64,000 bases of DNA from Chondrilla cf. caribensis. Its lineage: Eukaryota > Porifera > Demospongiae > Chondrillida > Chondrillidae. The position numbers were made by a program, and so were the translations under genes. Numbering within the stretch: the stretch's first letter is position 1; each line of letters starts with the position of its first letter. Shown piece by piece: positions 20,700 to 32,200 of the stretch. The stretch is from the NCBI GenBank assembly GCA_964020155.1, contig OZ026551.1:663501-727500 (forward strand), given 5' to 3'. A model generated the notes under the pieces. The model was not told the origin of the DNA. It did no database searches and saw nothing but the letters and a program-made list of their open reading frames with translations.

Positions 20700-21814
20700 A
20701 CAATTAGTACACCAATAATGTAATGTTGTAGAGAGCCATGGAAAAGTATTGATGTGATTGAATCGATGCTTCAAAGAGAATGAACACATACACACAAAAA
20801 ACCTTAACCAAACCAGAAAACCTTGTAAAATTGAATAAAACAAGACATACACCATTCACTCTAACTGTCCTCGCAATCGTACCATTTTTATTTCCGTTCG
20901 GCCGACTTAATCCCTTGAAAATATCGAGAACAGCGGTGAGCCAAACTACGCTTTACCAACTAGAACACGTGGAGGACGAAACACGTGACGTGATGTCATG
21001 AAACGTCACCAGTTAACCTTCTGCGACTGACTCAGCCCTGCAGGGTAAAATTCAAAACAAGTGAATTTGCATTATAGAACTATGAATATCGTTATGATCG
21101 ATGAATATCATTGAGTTAAGTAAATTCATGGCGCCGACGCCTCGCCAACGCACTCCACGATTCTTCCTGCCCGTTTAATACCAACGAGAGGACGCATTTG
21201 GGCTATTCTGCTCTCGAATCTCCTTCAAGGACCCTAAAAGAGCTTACCGTTGAATTTCCGAAACACTAGGAGCTCCCTCCTACAACTGTGAGTTAACCGA
21301 TGTTGATGTAATTTCGTTATCTGTTGTGAATTTACTTACGCGGTGTGGTTTAGCGTTCCAATGTAACCATAATGTCCCCTCTCTCTTAATTATCGCTTTC
21401 GAGTCGTACGTGTTTGAGTATTATGGTACGCCTTGCTTCTGTCTAAAGGAGAGTCGTTGTTCAGTCTCCAGTGTAGCGTGTGGAGTGTTTTCTCCCCCAC
21501 CAAAATATAATTGTAAGTTATATGCCGTGTTTTTACATCTAAGTACCTGGTGTGCGTACGAAACTTTATCTACTATCGCCCCATAATCGACCACGACAGA
21601 AACAGCTGTTGCGTCGGTCTTGTACTATTTGCAAGTGCACGTAGCTGATCCTTCCAGACCCATTGATCCAGGTCGTCGTCGAAGCTTTACAGAATTAACG
21701 ACCCATTAAGTGTCCTGTTGGTACCCCCAGTCGTGAGAGTGACCCCGTACAGATCGTTATTTCATTGTGCGTAGATGTCATTACGGGGCTTAGTGCGCGG
21801 GTGAGGTATTCATG
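20700..21814. other. RPS20 upstream region, no gene recognised
   Basis: Mixed-composition DNA more GC-rich than its surroundings. It should hold the RPS20 promoter and a 5' non-coding exon; a donor-like CAACG|GTAAGC on the minus strand near 21247 is one candidate. Short open frames here (for example 20780-21001 and 21326-21586) show no family resemblance. Confidence 0.4.
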
Positions 21815-22525
21815 GGACACACTACCTGGTGTGTTTGAGTGTAGTGTACAGTAATGCAGTGATACACTACCCTGTGTGTTTGAGTGTAGCGTACAGTAAT
21901 GGAGCAATACACTACCCCGTGTGTTTGAGTGTAGTGTACAGTAATGGAGTGATACACTATACCCATGTGTTTGAGTGTAGCGTACAGTAATGGAGTGATA
22001 CACTACCTGGTGTGTTTGAGTGTAGCGTACAGTGATGCAGCGATACACTACCTGGTGTGATACACTACCTGGTGTGTTTGAGTGTAGTGTACAGTGATGC
22101 AGCGATACACTACCTGGTGTGTTTGAGTGTAGCGTACAGTAATGGTGCGATACACTACCTGGTGTGTTTGAGTGTAGCGTACAGTAATGGAGTGATACAC
22201 TACCTGGTGTGTTTGAGTGTAGCGTACAGTGATGGAGCGATACACTACCTGGTGTGTTTGAGTGTAGCGTACAGTGATGGAGCGATACACTACCTGGTGT
22301 GTTTGAGTGTAGCGTACAGTAATGGAGCGATACACTACCTGGTGTGTTTGAGTGTAGCGTACAGTAATGGAGTGATACACTACCTGGTGTGTTTGAGTGT
22401 AGCGTACAGTAATGGAGCGATACAGTACCTGGTGTGTTTGAGTGTAGCGTGCAGTAATGGAGCGATACACTACCTGGTGTGTTTGAGTGTAGCATACAGT
22501 GATGGAGCGATACACTACTTGGTCC
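21815..22525 (+). repeat. 45-bp minisatellite open on both strands
   Basis: About 15 tandem copies of a 45-bp unit (ACACTACCTGGTGTGTTTGA, then GTGTAGCGTACAGTAATGGA and GCGAT). Because 45 is a multiple of three and no frame-specific stop occurs, it gives a 15-residue repeat on the plus strand (IHYLVCLSVAYSNGA) and others on the minus strand. No flanking domain supports a protein. Confidence 0.95.
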
Positions 22526-23400
22526 CTCGAGCGTGTAAAGAGAACATGTTAGAACATGTCAACCACAATGATCTTCATCAGCTACACACATACGTACCAA
22601 CAGGACTGTCTATGTGTGTAGTATGGTGTCCAGTAATAACCAACACACTAACTGGCCGACGTGAGTGTCACATCACTTAGGCTAGAATGGACCAGTATAG
22701 AGGCCCACCCTCCATGAAGCTACGTATACTATATGTCAAATGTGTACACGTCAGAGATATCTCCATTTCCAAGGGGGGTTGACCAGCAGTAGACACTCAA
22801 CTGTAGCTCAACATCATCACTGTTTAAATGTACCTTTACTCCATGTTATCCTAAGGAAACAACATACGTACAACTGGCATGTGTGTGTGTCACATCACTC
22901 CGGGTAGAAGGGACCTATTTAGTACACCCTGCCAACATGAAATATAATGTGTCCATACTAAGGGATTGTCCAGTGGTAGACACTTCACCGTAGCTCGTCA
23001 TCAAAGTTGTCCTAATGAAACAACGTACGTACATGCTTAGTCACTGGCTCTGGAGTAGGGAATGTCCGTGTCTGTGAGCCGTCTAACAGCAAGTGACGAG
23101 ACGGCACACTGCTTGATATCCAATGGGGTATGTCTGTGTGTACACTGCAACATCAGCCAGGGGAGTGATAAGCTCAGTGATACCCAGTGGAGCATGGCTG
23201 TGTCTACCTAGGTACAGTTTACTTTTGGCTTGAGCGAGTTAAACTAAAAGTACACCTCACACAGACACAATAAATTAGATGGTTCATTTCCCAGAAACAA
23301 CAGTGTGTAAGCTGGTGTGGTGTCAACAAAATCTTGTCAACAAAGTTCTGTGTGTGGTGTGTAGTGTTGAGATCTTGAGTGTAACGTACGTATGTACACT
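22526..23400. other. No gene seen
   Basis: Two loosely similar stretches (22610-22830 and 22860-23040, sharing AGTGTCACATCACT/GTGTCACATCACTC, CCAGTAGTAGACACT-like and CCTAAGGAAACAACATACGTAC-like motifs) suggest an old duplication. No coding region recognised. Confidence 0.5.
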
Positions 23401-23404
23401 AGTA

Positions 23405-23645
23405 TGTGAGTATATGTACTATACACACTGTACATACAGTACACACAGTACACACTACATACAGTACATACAGTACACACAGCACATACAATGCATACAG
23501 TACACACAGTACACACAGTACACACAGTACACACAGCACATACAATGCATACAGTACACACAGTACACGTAGTACACACAGTACACACAGTACACGTAGT
23601 ACACACAGTACACACAGTACACACACTACACACGGTGCTCACTAC
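23405..23645 (+). repeat. 10-bp minisatellite ACACAGTACA
   Basis: Dense tandem ACACAGTAC units with a few GCATACA variants; His/Thr/Val/Cys-rich frames over it are artefacts. Confidence 0.95.
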
Positions 23646-23649
23646 ATAC

Positions 23650-25095
23650 AGTTACGTATATTCCTTCACACATGGGACTAATGTTTCACTGGTCATTCAC
23701 CATGTTACATGACCAGTGTGTATCCATTGTCCTGTTGACATGAGATACCGTCTCATTTACTCCAATCCACTTTCTCCAGCTAAGAGAGCTCCCAGCTATC
23801 TCCACCCCCCTTCTCTTTCTCTTGCCCCACACAATACGTTTATCGCATCACAAACTTGATCCCCATTCAAGAGTGCATGTCAGCCAGCCCACAACCAGTG
23901 TACGATTTCCACACTGTACAGGTTGTCTTGTCTAACAAGGATATAGTGTTCCCTAGTCGTAGGTGAGAAACAGCGTAATATGATATGGTGGCATACCACA
24001 TCACACCATTCATGCTCATATGCATATGTATGTATAATGTTATGGACATATGGACATATTGATGTATGGACATACTCACATACTCATGTCTATGTACGTA
24101 CATACATATGGACATATTGATGTATGGACGTACTCACATACTCACGTGTACGTATGTACATATTATGATGTTGTACAGTGGAGATGTAGTCTGTAAACGT
24201 GTATATATGTACGACTGTACATTATATTATAAGTACATAAGTACCCTGAATTTGATACACACCTCTACTATGTATAATACACATACACTTCACTCAACCA
24301 ATACTGATAGTGAGTATGTACCTTTGACAAGAAGTACAGATTTAGTGTACCTTTCAATGAACCTGTTTAAACGGCCTACGTCTGTGCAGTCTGTAGTGTG
24401 TGCTTTGTGTCAGAACTGTGATTAGGGCATGCCATTCACATGTGGAACGGTGTGACTGTGTGTACATATACTTTGTGCACATACAGAGAATTTTTGTCAA
24501 TCCACCACCATGCGCACGCACGCACTCAATCCACCACACCCTTCACATTGTTGTGACAGGAATATCACAAAATGATAGCCATCACTGATGGACACTGGGA
24601 TGCTCACAGTGAGCTCTCTTTAGGCTTTTAGTGTATTGAGCTAAACGTGTGGCTTTACCCGTGAGAAACTGCAATTCATTCCTGCTTATCAGGGATCAAT
24701 TTTCCCAGTAAGAAATTGAGTCAATCACAACATCTGTATCGCTATCAGGAAATATGATCTTGTATATGGGCAGCCGTGTCTGGTGCTCCTGACTGAAGAC
24801 ATCACATCTTCAGACGATCAAGCGAACTGCAATGCTGTTTATGCCCGTTCATGCTAGTGTTAACGTCCTGCTGTGATCTCAGCATCTAGTATACACATTC
24901 CTTGGCATGTACATATTGGTCCTTGGAGGTCACGAGGGAGGGTGAAAGTATACATAACTATGTGTGGGTGTTGTACTAATAGTGTGTCTGGGTGTACAGA
25001 TGTTCAATATGAATATTAGGTCAGCACTAGTACTGGTATGAGAATATGATAATGTTTGGCACATTGTTGGTTGTATACACAAACAATGTGTGTAC
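23650..25095. other. No gene seen; small duplication at 24.05-24.16 kb
   Basis: Contains a tandem pair of about 60 bp (CATATGGACATATTGATGTA and following) at about 24045-24165. The remainder is non-repetitive and I recognise no coding exon. Confidence 0.5.
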
Positions 25096-25099
25096 ATGT

Positions 25100-25142
25100 T
25101 GTGTATGTGTATGTGTGTGTGCGCGTGTGTGTGTATGCATGC

Positions 25143-25232
<90 letters not shown>

Positions 25233-25256
25233 TTATGTGTTTGTGTGTGTGCATGC

Positions 25257-25295
<39 letters not shown>
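25100..25295 (+). repeat. GT microsatellite
   Basis: Long interrupted GT run ending about 190 bp before the Four-jointed start codon. Confidence 0.95.
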
Positions 25296-25296
<1 letters not shown>

Positions 25297-25479
25297 ACTG
25301 GTGTAACTTGCAATACATAAATGCATACACACTGAGATATCTCCATCCCTAAGCCACCTCCAACCCCTTGTCACACAACACCAACCATCACTGTTTCCCC
25401 TCTCTCCTTACAGGCTCAACTAACCACACAGTACATACGTACATACAGTTGGATATCCGTTTATCCGCCTCTTAACAAG

Positions 25480-26547
25480 ATGCGCAACCTCACGTTGTGT
25501 CTGCTTGTAACCCTACAAGCTGGCGCTGTTTTATTATCATATTTTGGTGGGGCCGTGGGCACCCCGACACAAGGCGACAAGGTTTATTCGGAAGAAATGA
25601 AACTTGAGAAGGCTTTCGAGGTACACAACTCGAGGAATGTCATTAACAACAACAACTATCCTAGGTATCTCTGTGAGAAGGTGACCTCATTTCATTCCTC
25701 TAAACTGGCTTCCTTGGATGGAAGCACATGTGGAATGCTGTCAACAAGTCAAAAGGTAACCATGGAAACGGGCGCAAAGTTCTGCTGTCACTTTAGAAAG
25801 AACGTTCACAAGCTTCAAGGCGAGGTGTTCACCTACCATCTCTCTCGTGTTCTCGGGTTTGTGGGGCGAGTACCTCTGACAGTTGCTACATCTGTACTGT
25901 TCACTGATGAGAGATTTGACAAGGTTAGAAACGCAGCTGCATCAGAAGCAAAATGGCCGCATGGCGCTACCATTGTGTGTAGTGAATTCGTCGAGGGATT
26001 GTCTGATGTTACTCTGCCATCAGCCATGAAGGAGGCCGTCGCTGGAATGAAAACAATTGATGACAGCAACTCCATTGATCCGATGTGGGTGGAACTTGTT
26101 GTTCTCGACTACCTCACTGGGAATACAGACCGACTTGTTAACATGCTCACAAATTACCAATACAATTCTGGAATTTTGTCCTCGCCCGTGCATAATTTAG
26201 CACTGGACCCGCATGGGCAGTTGGTACTTTTTGATCACGAGAACAGTTTTTGGATTGGGTACCAATTTGCCAAAGACAATCAACAGATTCGCACATTGCA
26301 GGAATTCTTTGTGGGAAAAGTGTGCGTCTTTCCCGATCGTTTTCTACAACGGATATCCCGATTCTGTAAACAACCTTCCTTGTTGACACAAGAGCTGCTG
26401 GAATCCTCAAGGGTGCTAGATAAACAAACAATGAAGCTCGTTCCTCCACTTTCCCATGACATAATTGAAGGTCTTGAGACCCGAGTGACGTCGCTGTGTA
26501 GTCACCTTGTCGATACCTGTGGGCTTGTATTACCTTCAGTGTCGTAG
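25480..26547 (+). CDS. FJX1: Four-jointed (Fj/FJX1) family secretory kinase
   Basis: Single coding exon, 355 residues. Four-jointed is a Golgi kinase that phosphorylates Ser/Thr in cadherin repeats of Fat and Dachsous, tuning planar polarity and growth. A hydrophobic N-terminal segment (residues 4-27) fits a signal peptide or type II anchor. Family features in order: the GEVFTYHLSRVLGF helix (E115), the VLDYLTGNTDRLVNML catalytic segment (N215, D217), and LVLFDHENSF carrying the metal-binding Asp (D252), where FJX1 has LDNEAG. Then comes KVCVFPDRFLQRI, matching VCVFRERTARRV of the vertebrate protein. A paired Cys pattern toward the C-terminus suits a luminal protein. An acceptor-like CTCTCTCCTTACAG at 25400-25413 suggests a 5'-UTR intron. 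The DHE in place of DNE is the main deviation. High confidence for family; the gene symbol is by homology only. Confidence 0.88.
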   Translation: MRNLTLCLLVTLQAGAVLLSYFGGAVGTPTQGDKVYSEEMKLEKAFEVHNSRNVINNNNYPRYLCEKVTSFHSSKLASLDGSTCGMLSTSQKVTMETGAKFCCHFRKNVHKLQGEVFTYHLSRVLGFVGRVPLTVATSVLFTDERFDKVRNAAASEAKWPHGATIVCSEFVEGLSDVTLPSAMKEAVAGMKTIDDSNSIDPMWVELVVLDYLTGNTDRLVNMLTNYQYNSGILSSPVHNLALDPHGQLVLFDHENSFWIGYQFAKDNQQIRTLQEFFVGKVCVFPDRFLQRISRFCKQPSLLTQELLESSRVLDKQTMKLVPPLSHDIIEGLETRVTSLCSHLVDTCGLVLPSVS

Positions 26548-26601
26548 TGTGCATTCTTGTGTATGGGGGTGACATTAATGTAAAGTAATTGTGTCTGTAT
26601 G

Positions 26602-26603
<2 letters not shown>

Positions 26604-26670
<67 letters not shown>

Positions 26671-26705
26671 GTGTGTGTGTGTGCGTGTGTGTGTGTATGT
26701 GTGTC
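26604..26705 (+). repeat. GT microsatellite in the 3' region of FJX1
   Basis: Pure GT run grading into GT/GC variants, about 60 bp after the stop codon. Confidence 0.95.
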
Positions 26706-27124
26706 CGTGTGGGCGCACACGCGCAATGTGTGTGTGTACGTGTGTGCATTCACATATGTGTACATATGTGTGTGTACATACGAATGTATACGTGTTGAAT
26801 GTGTGTGGGCGCACGTGTGTGTCTGTTCCTAAAGGTTCTTCACAGCGTATTAACTTTGTATACTTCACATTTATCTTGCATTATTACAGTATATACCTGT
26901 GTATGCCTATGTGTGAATATGTACTGCACTACATGTACCTATGTACTTGTATCAACCTAATAATAATAATAATACTATGTATACTATATAATACCCACCA
27001 TTACTACAATACACACGTATGTAATACTTTTGTTGCGTTTTTGATTTATAACAGCTATTATGACTTTTGTCATGTGATAATGTTCTTGTTTCCATGTTTT
27101 TTTTCAATATTTTGTTGTTTTTTG

Positions 27125-27125
<1 letters not shown>

Positions 27126-27159
<34 letters not shown>

Positions 27160-27160
27160 A
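27126..27160 (+). repeat. GTT trinucleotide run
   Basis: About eleven GTT units. Confidence 0.95.
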
Positions 27161-27175
27161 TATGCATCATTGTAC

Positions 27176-27181
27176 AATAAA
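27176..27181 (+). terminator. Candidate polyadenylation signal for FJX1
   Basis: First AATAAA on the plus strand noted after the stop codon, about 630 bp downstream. The sequence from here to 27660 is AT-rich and without a gene. Confidence 0.4.
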
Positions 27182-27660
27182 CTATTCACCAATCTTTTTA
27201 ATATTCCAATCAGTCAGTCGCATGTGGCAATAATGTTATACGTGATTATTAATTTGATCGTCATTATTATTATAATTAATGTACTATAATTAAACAACAG
27301 GTTTCATTATTACTTTTGTTTTCGCACCAATTATAATTGTTATTTTTGATTATTCCCTGTACTGTATAATTCATTGCATGTATATGTATGTATATTATAC
27401 ATAAAATTGTATATAATTGAACTTCATATTATATGATATTATTATTGTTAACAGATAGATTGCAATATTATAATATATTATATATTATGATTAGGATTGA
27501 ATGTTAGAATGATGGTTATTAAAATTATTATAAGAAGCACTTTCGACATCTTCCAATCAGATCAGGCACAATAGTATATTATACAGTGCAAAGTTGACTG
27601 CGAGCTGTAGGTGCAGAAATTGGTTTGAATCTCATGGAGATCGAGTGACTTTGTAAGTAT

Positions 27661-27862
27661 TATAGCATCCGTTACCATAGAAACAGTACTATTATACAGC
27701 AATTTTATAATGTATAAAGCGCTAGCAACGGATGCTATAATGGTTAAGACATGGACACTCGGGCATTATGACACATAAAATACACTCGCCATCGGGCACT
27801 TCGCGCCCTCGGGATTCGGTATTTTATATGTCATAATGCCCTTGTGCCCTTGTCTTAACCAC
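27661..27862. mobile_element. Composite foldback element, copy 2 (inverted)
   Basis: Reverse-complement copy of 15062-15265, with the AGCATCCGTT and GGTTAAGACATGG cassettes in the opposite order. Close similarity over about 200 bp and unrelated flanks indicate transposition. Confidence 0.8.
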
Positions 27863-28152
27863 TAAATAGCACATGTACAATACTATAGAATCAAATATAA
27901 TATTCCCATAAACAATCCCATCTCCGTACCTAACCCATAACCCCAGTTACATTCAGAGGTTTCAATGTATGGGAGAGTATAGGAGAGGGAACGCTAAGCA
28001 CCTTTTTGTATAGCTCATGGGAGAGGGGGGGTGTCAGCTTGATATTTTAGACAGAGCTAGCTTGGGATGTGAACTAACTTCTGAAACAATTCCCATCTCA
28101 ATAGGTGGTCTGTAACCCCAGTTACATTGGAAGGTGCTTAATAATGTTTATA

Positions 28153-28235
28153 TAGGTCACAGTGGTGCAATGTGCAGGTGGCAAGATTTCTTTAGGCTCC
28201 AGGTCGCAGGTTCGAGTCCAACTATGAACGTTTTC
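28153..28235 (+). mobile_element. tRNA-derived SINE-like fragment
   Basis: Contains a perfect pol III B-box GGTTCGAGTCC at about 28210-28220 and, about 50 bp upstream, an A-box-like CAGTGGTGCAATG. The cloverleaf arms do not close well and there is no CCA-ready acceptor stem, so it is not a working tRNA gene. Confidence 0.45.
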
Positions 28236-28249
28236 TTCAAGACGTGTGT

Positions 28250-28478
28250 CTGGTGTATGTGCACACTCATATGTATGTGCTTGCAAGTGTGTACATGTAT
28301 ACATATATGTGCATGTGTGGTGTATGTATGTGCGCACTCGTGTGGTATGTGCATGCACGTGTGTACATGTATACATATATGTGCTTGTGTGGTGCATGTA
28401 TGTGCGCACTCGTGTGGTATGTGCATGCACGTGTGTACATGTATACATATATGTGCATGTGTGGTGTATGAAAGATAG
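28250..28478 (+). repeat. 72-bp minisatellite
   Basis: Three units starting at about 28291, 28363 and 28435 (GTACATGTATACATATATGTG). Open frames on both strands across it are repeat-derived. The next stretch, 28479-28900, is unique sequence without a recognisable gene. Confidence 0.9.
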
Positions 28479-28904
28479 ATGCAGGTGCATGTGTTGACTA
28501 ATACTAATTCCTAGCTGTTGCTACTTAAAGCCCCCTTCAAAGCATACATGTAATACAATCTCAGATAACTACACCGATGTTGATACTGACAACATCATAA
28601 TTTGTACGGGGTGTCTACCTCGAGCAGCTGACGGTGTCAGACAGGTGGTAGAAGCAAAGGGTCAGTCAACACAGGTACTCTGGGAATTCCACATCAAATG
28701 AAGTAGTTGTATTAAGGAGGAGTCACATAATCACAACATTGAACAGTTCAATTGGAGAACAGATGGGACCATGCAAGGGCAATCGACTTGACAATAACCC
28801 AGTTATGTGACTATGGCTTGCAACAACAACTGACAACAGCAGAGATCAACAGCCAGGAACATGGTCACAATGGCAGCCCCATGAGATTTTAAACTCGAAT
28901 TATT

Positions 28905-29247
28905 TGTTCCTCTTACACGCATGGGAGAGTATAGGAGAGAAAACACTATAAGCACCTTTTTGCATAGCTCATGGGTGAGGGGGCGTGTCAACTTGATATT
29001 TTAGACAGACCTAGCTTGGGATGTGAACTAACTTCTGGAACAATTCCAATCTCAATAGGTAGCCTGTAACCCCAGTTAAATTCGGAGGTGCTTAGTACTT
29101 TTCAATGTAAGGGAGAGTACATATACGTATATAGGAGAGAAAACACTAAGCACCTTTTTGTATAGCTCATGGGGGAGGGTGTGTGTCAACTTGATATTCT
29201 AGGCAGATCTAGCAGGTGACTGGAACTAACTTCTGAAACAACAGACC
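28905..29247 (+). repeat. Satellite monomers, subfamily 3-like
   Basis: About two monomers with TATAGGAGAGAAAACACTA, AAGCACCTTTTTG and TTTTAGACAGACCTAGC. A single monomer also lies at 27955-28140. Confidence 0.85.
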
Positions 29248-32200
29248 TAGCAATTTTGGCCACAGTACCACAGTCAATGTACTGAGCACCATCTTGCATA
29301 CCGCATGGGAGAGTGGGCGTGTCAACCTGATATTTTTACAACATCTAGTTGGGGATGTGAGCTAAGTTATGAAACACTTCCCATCTCCTTGTGTGACTTG
29401 TAACCCTTGTTATTTAAGGTGGTGCTATGGCCAAATTTTGGTCATAGAACCACAGTCAATGTACTGAGGGCCATCTTGCATACCGCATGGGAGAGTGGGC
29501 GTGTCAACCTGATATTTTCGCTAAATTAAATCTAGTGGAAGATGTGAGCTAAGTTATGAAACACTTTCCATCTCCTTACGTGATTTGTAACCCTTTTTAT
29601 TCAAAGTGGTGCTATGGCCAAATTTTGGCCATAGCACCACAGTCAATGTACTGAGCACCATCTTGCATACCGCATGGGAGAGTGGGCGTGTCAACCTGAT
29701 ATTTTCACTACATCTAGTGGAAGATGTGAGCTAAGTTATGAAACACTTTCCATCTCCTTATGTGATTTGTAACCCTTTTTATTCAAAGTGGTGCTATGGC
29801 CAAATTTTGGCCATAGCACCACAGTCAATGTACTGAGCACCATCTTGCATACCGCATGGGAGAGTGGGCATGTCAATCTGATATTTGCGCGAAATCTAGT
29901 GGAAGATGTGAGCTAAGTTATGAAACACTTCCCATCTCCTTGTGTGATTTGTAACCCTTGTTATTCAAGGTGGTGCTATGGCCAAATTTTGGCCATAGCA
30001 CCACAGTTAATGTATACGAAAGAATAGGAGAAGAAACACCATCTTGCATACCTCGTGGAAGAATGTGCGTGTCAACCTGGTATTTTCAGCAAATTTAACT
30101 GGGGATGTGAGCTAAATTATTAAACACTTCTCATCTTCTTGTGTAATTTATAACCCTTTTTATTCAAAGTGGTGCTATGGCCAAATTTTGGCCATATAAC
30201 CACAGTCAATGTACTGAGCACCATCTTGCATACCGCATGGGAGAGTGGGCGTGTCAACCTGATATTTTTACAACATCTAGTTGGGGATGTGAGCTAAGTT
30301 ATGAAACACTTCCCATCTCCTTGTGTGACTTGTAACCCTTGTTATTTAAGGTGGTGCTATGGCAAAATTTTGGTCATAGAAACACAGTCAATGTACTGAG
30401 GACCATCTTGCATACCGCATGGGAGAGTGGGCGTGTCAACCTGATATTTTCGCTAAATCTAGTGTAAGATGTGAGCTAAGTTATGAAACACTTCCCATCT
30501 TCTTGTGTGATTTGTAACCCTTGTTTTTCAAAGTGGTGCTATGGCCAAATTTTGGCCATAGAACCACAGTCAATGTACTGAGCACCATCTTGCATACCGC
30601 ATGGGAGAGTGGGTGTGTCAACCTGATATGTTAACCAAATCTATCTGGGGATGTGGGCTAAATTATTAAACACTTCCCATCTCCTTGTGTGATTTGTAAC
30701 CCTTGTTATTAAAGGTTGTGCTATGGCCAAATTTTGGGCGTAGAACCACAGTCAATGTATTGAGCACCATCTTGCATACCGCATGGGAGAGTGGGCGTGT
30801 CAACCTGATATTTTCACTACATCTAGTGGAAGATGTGAGCTAAGTTATGAAACACTTCCCATCTCCTTATGTGATTTGTAACCCTTTTTATTCAAAGTGG
30901 TGCTATGGCCAAATTTTGGCCATAGAACCACAGTCAATGTACTGAGCACCATCTTGCATACCGCATGGGAGAGTGGGCGTGTCAATCTGATATTTGCGCG
31001 AAATCTAGTGGAAGATGTGAGCTAAGTTATGAAACACTTCCCATCTCCTTGTGTGATTTGTAACCCTTGTTATTCAAGGTGGTGCTATGGCCAAATTTTG
31101 GCCATAGCACCACAGTCAATGTATACGAAAGAATAGGAGAAGAAACACCATCTTGCATACCTCGTGGAAGAATGTGCGTGTCAACCTGGTATTTTCAGCA
31201 AATTTAACTGGGGATGTGAGCTAAATTATTAAACACTTCTCATCTTCTTGTGTAATTTATAACCCTTTTTATTCAAAGTGGTGCTATGGCCAAATTTTGG
31301 CCATATAACCACAGTCAATGTACTGAGCACCATCTTGCATACCGCATGGGAGAGTGGGCGTGTCAACCTGATATTTTCGCTAAATCTAGTGGAAGATGTG
31401 AGCTAAGTTATGAGGCACTTCCCATCTTCTTGTGTGATTTGTAACCCTTGTTTTTCAAAGTGGTGCTATGGCCAAATTTCGGCCATAGAACCACAGTCAA
31501 TGTACTGAGCACCATCTTGCATACCGTATGGGAGAGTGGGCGTGTCAACCTGATATTTTCACTAAATCTAGTGGAAGATGTGAGCTAAGTTATGAAACAC
31601 TTCCCATCTCCTTATGTGATTTGTAATCCTTTTTATTCAAAGTGGTGCTATGGCCAAATTTTGACCATAGAACCACAGTCAATGTACTGAGCACCATCTT
31701 GCATACCGCATGGGAGAGTGGGCGTGTCAACCTGATATTTTCACTAAATCTAGTGGAAGATGTGAACTAAGTTATGAAACACTTCCCATCTTCTTGTGTG
31801 ATTTGTAACCCTTGTTATTCAAGGTGGTGCTATGGCCAAATTTTGGCCATAGAACCACAGTCAATGTATTGAGCACCATCTTGCATACCGCATGGGAGAG
31901 TGGGTGTGTCAACCTGATATGTTAACCAAATCTATCTGGGGATGTGGGCTAAATTATTAAACACTTCCCATCTACTTGTGTGATTTGTAACCCTTGTTAT
32001 TAAAGGTTGTGCTATGGCCAAATTTTGGGCGTAGAACCACAGTCAATGTATTGAGCACCATCTTGCATACCGCATGGGAGAGTGGGCGTGTCAACCTGAT
32101 ATTTTCACTAAATCTAGTGGAAGATGTGAGCTAAGTTATGAAACACTTCCCATCTCCTTATGTGATTTGTAATCCTTTTTATTCAAAGTGGTGCTATGGC

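Noticed and set aside
20260..20703. Asp-rich and His/Ile-rich frames
   Set aside because: Pure GAT microsatellite in an RPS20 intron.
21695..22515. 266- and 155-codon minus-strand frames with 15-residue repeats
   Set aside because: Products of the 45-bp minisatellite; several overlapping frames are equally open, so openness is not evidence of coding.
23279..23712. Val/Cys-rich and His/Thr-rich frames
   Set aside because: 10-bp ACACAGTACA repeat read in different frames.
25016..25374. Cys/Val and His/Thr frames (also at 26147-26868, 57003-57381, 59613-60015, 60332-60830)
   Set aside because: GT/CA microsatellites; no conserved protein.
28153..28235. Functional tRNA gene
   Set aside because: B-box is perfect but acceptor and anticodon stems do not pair.
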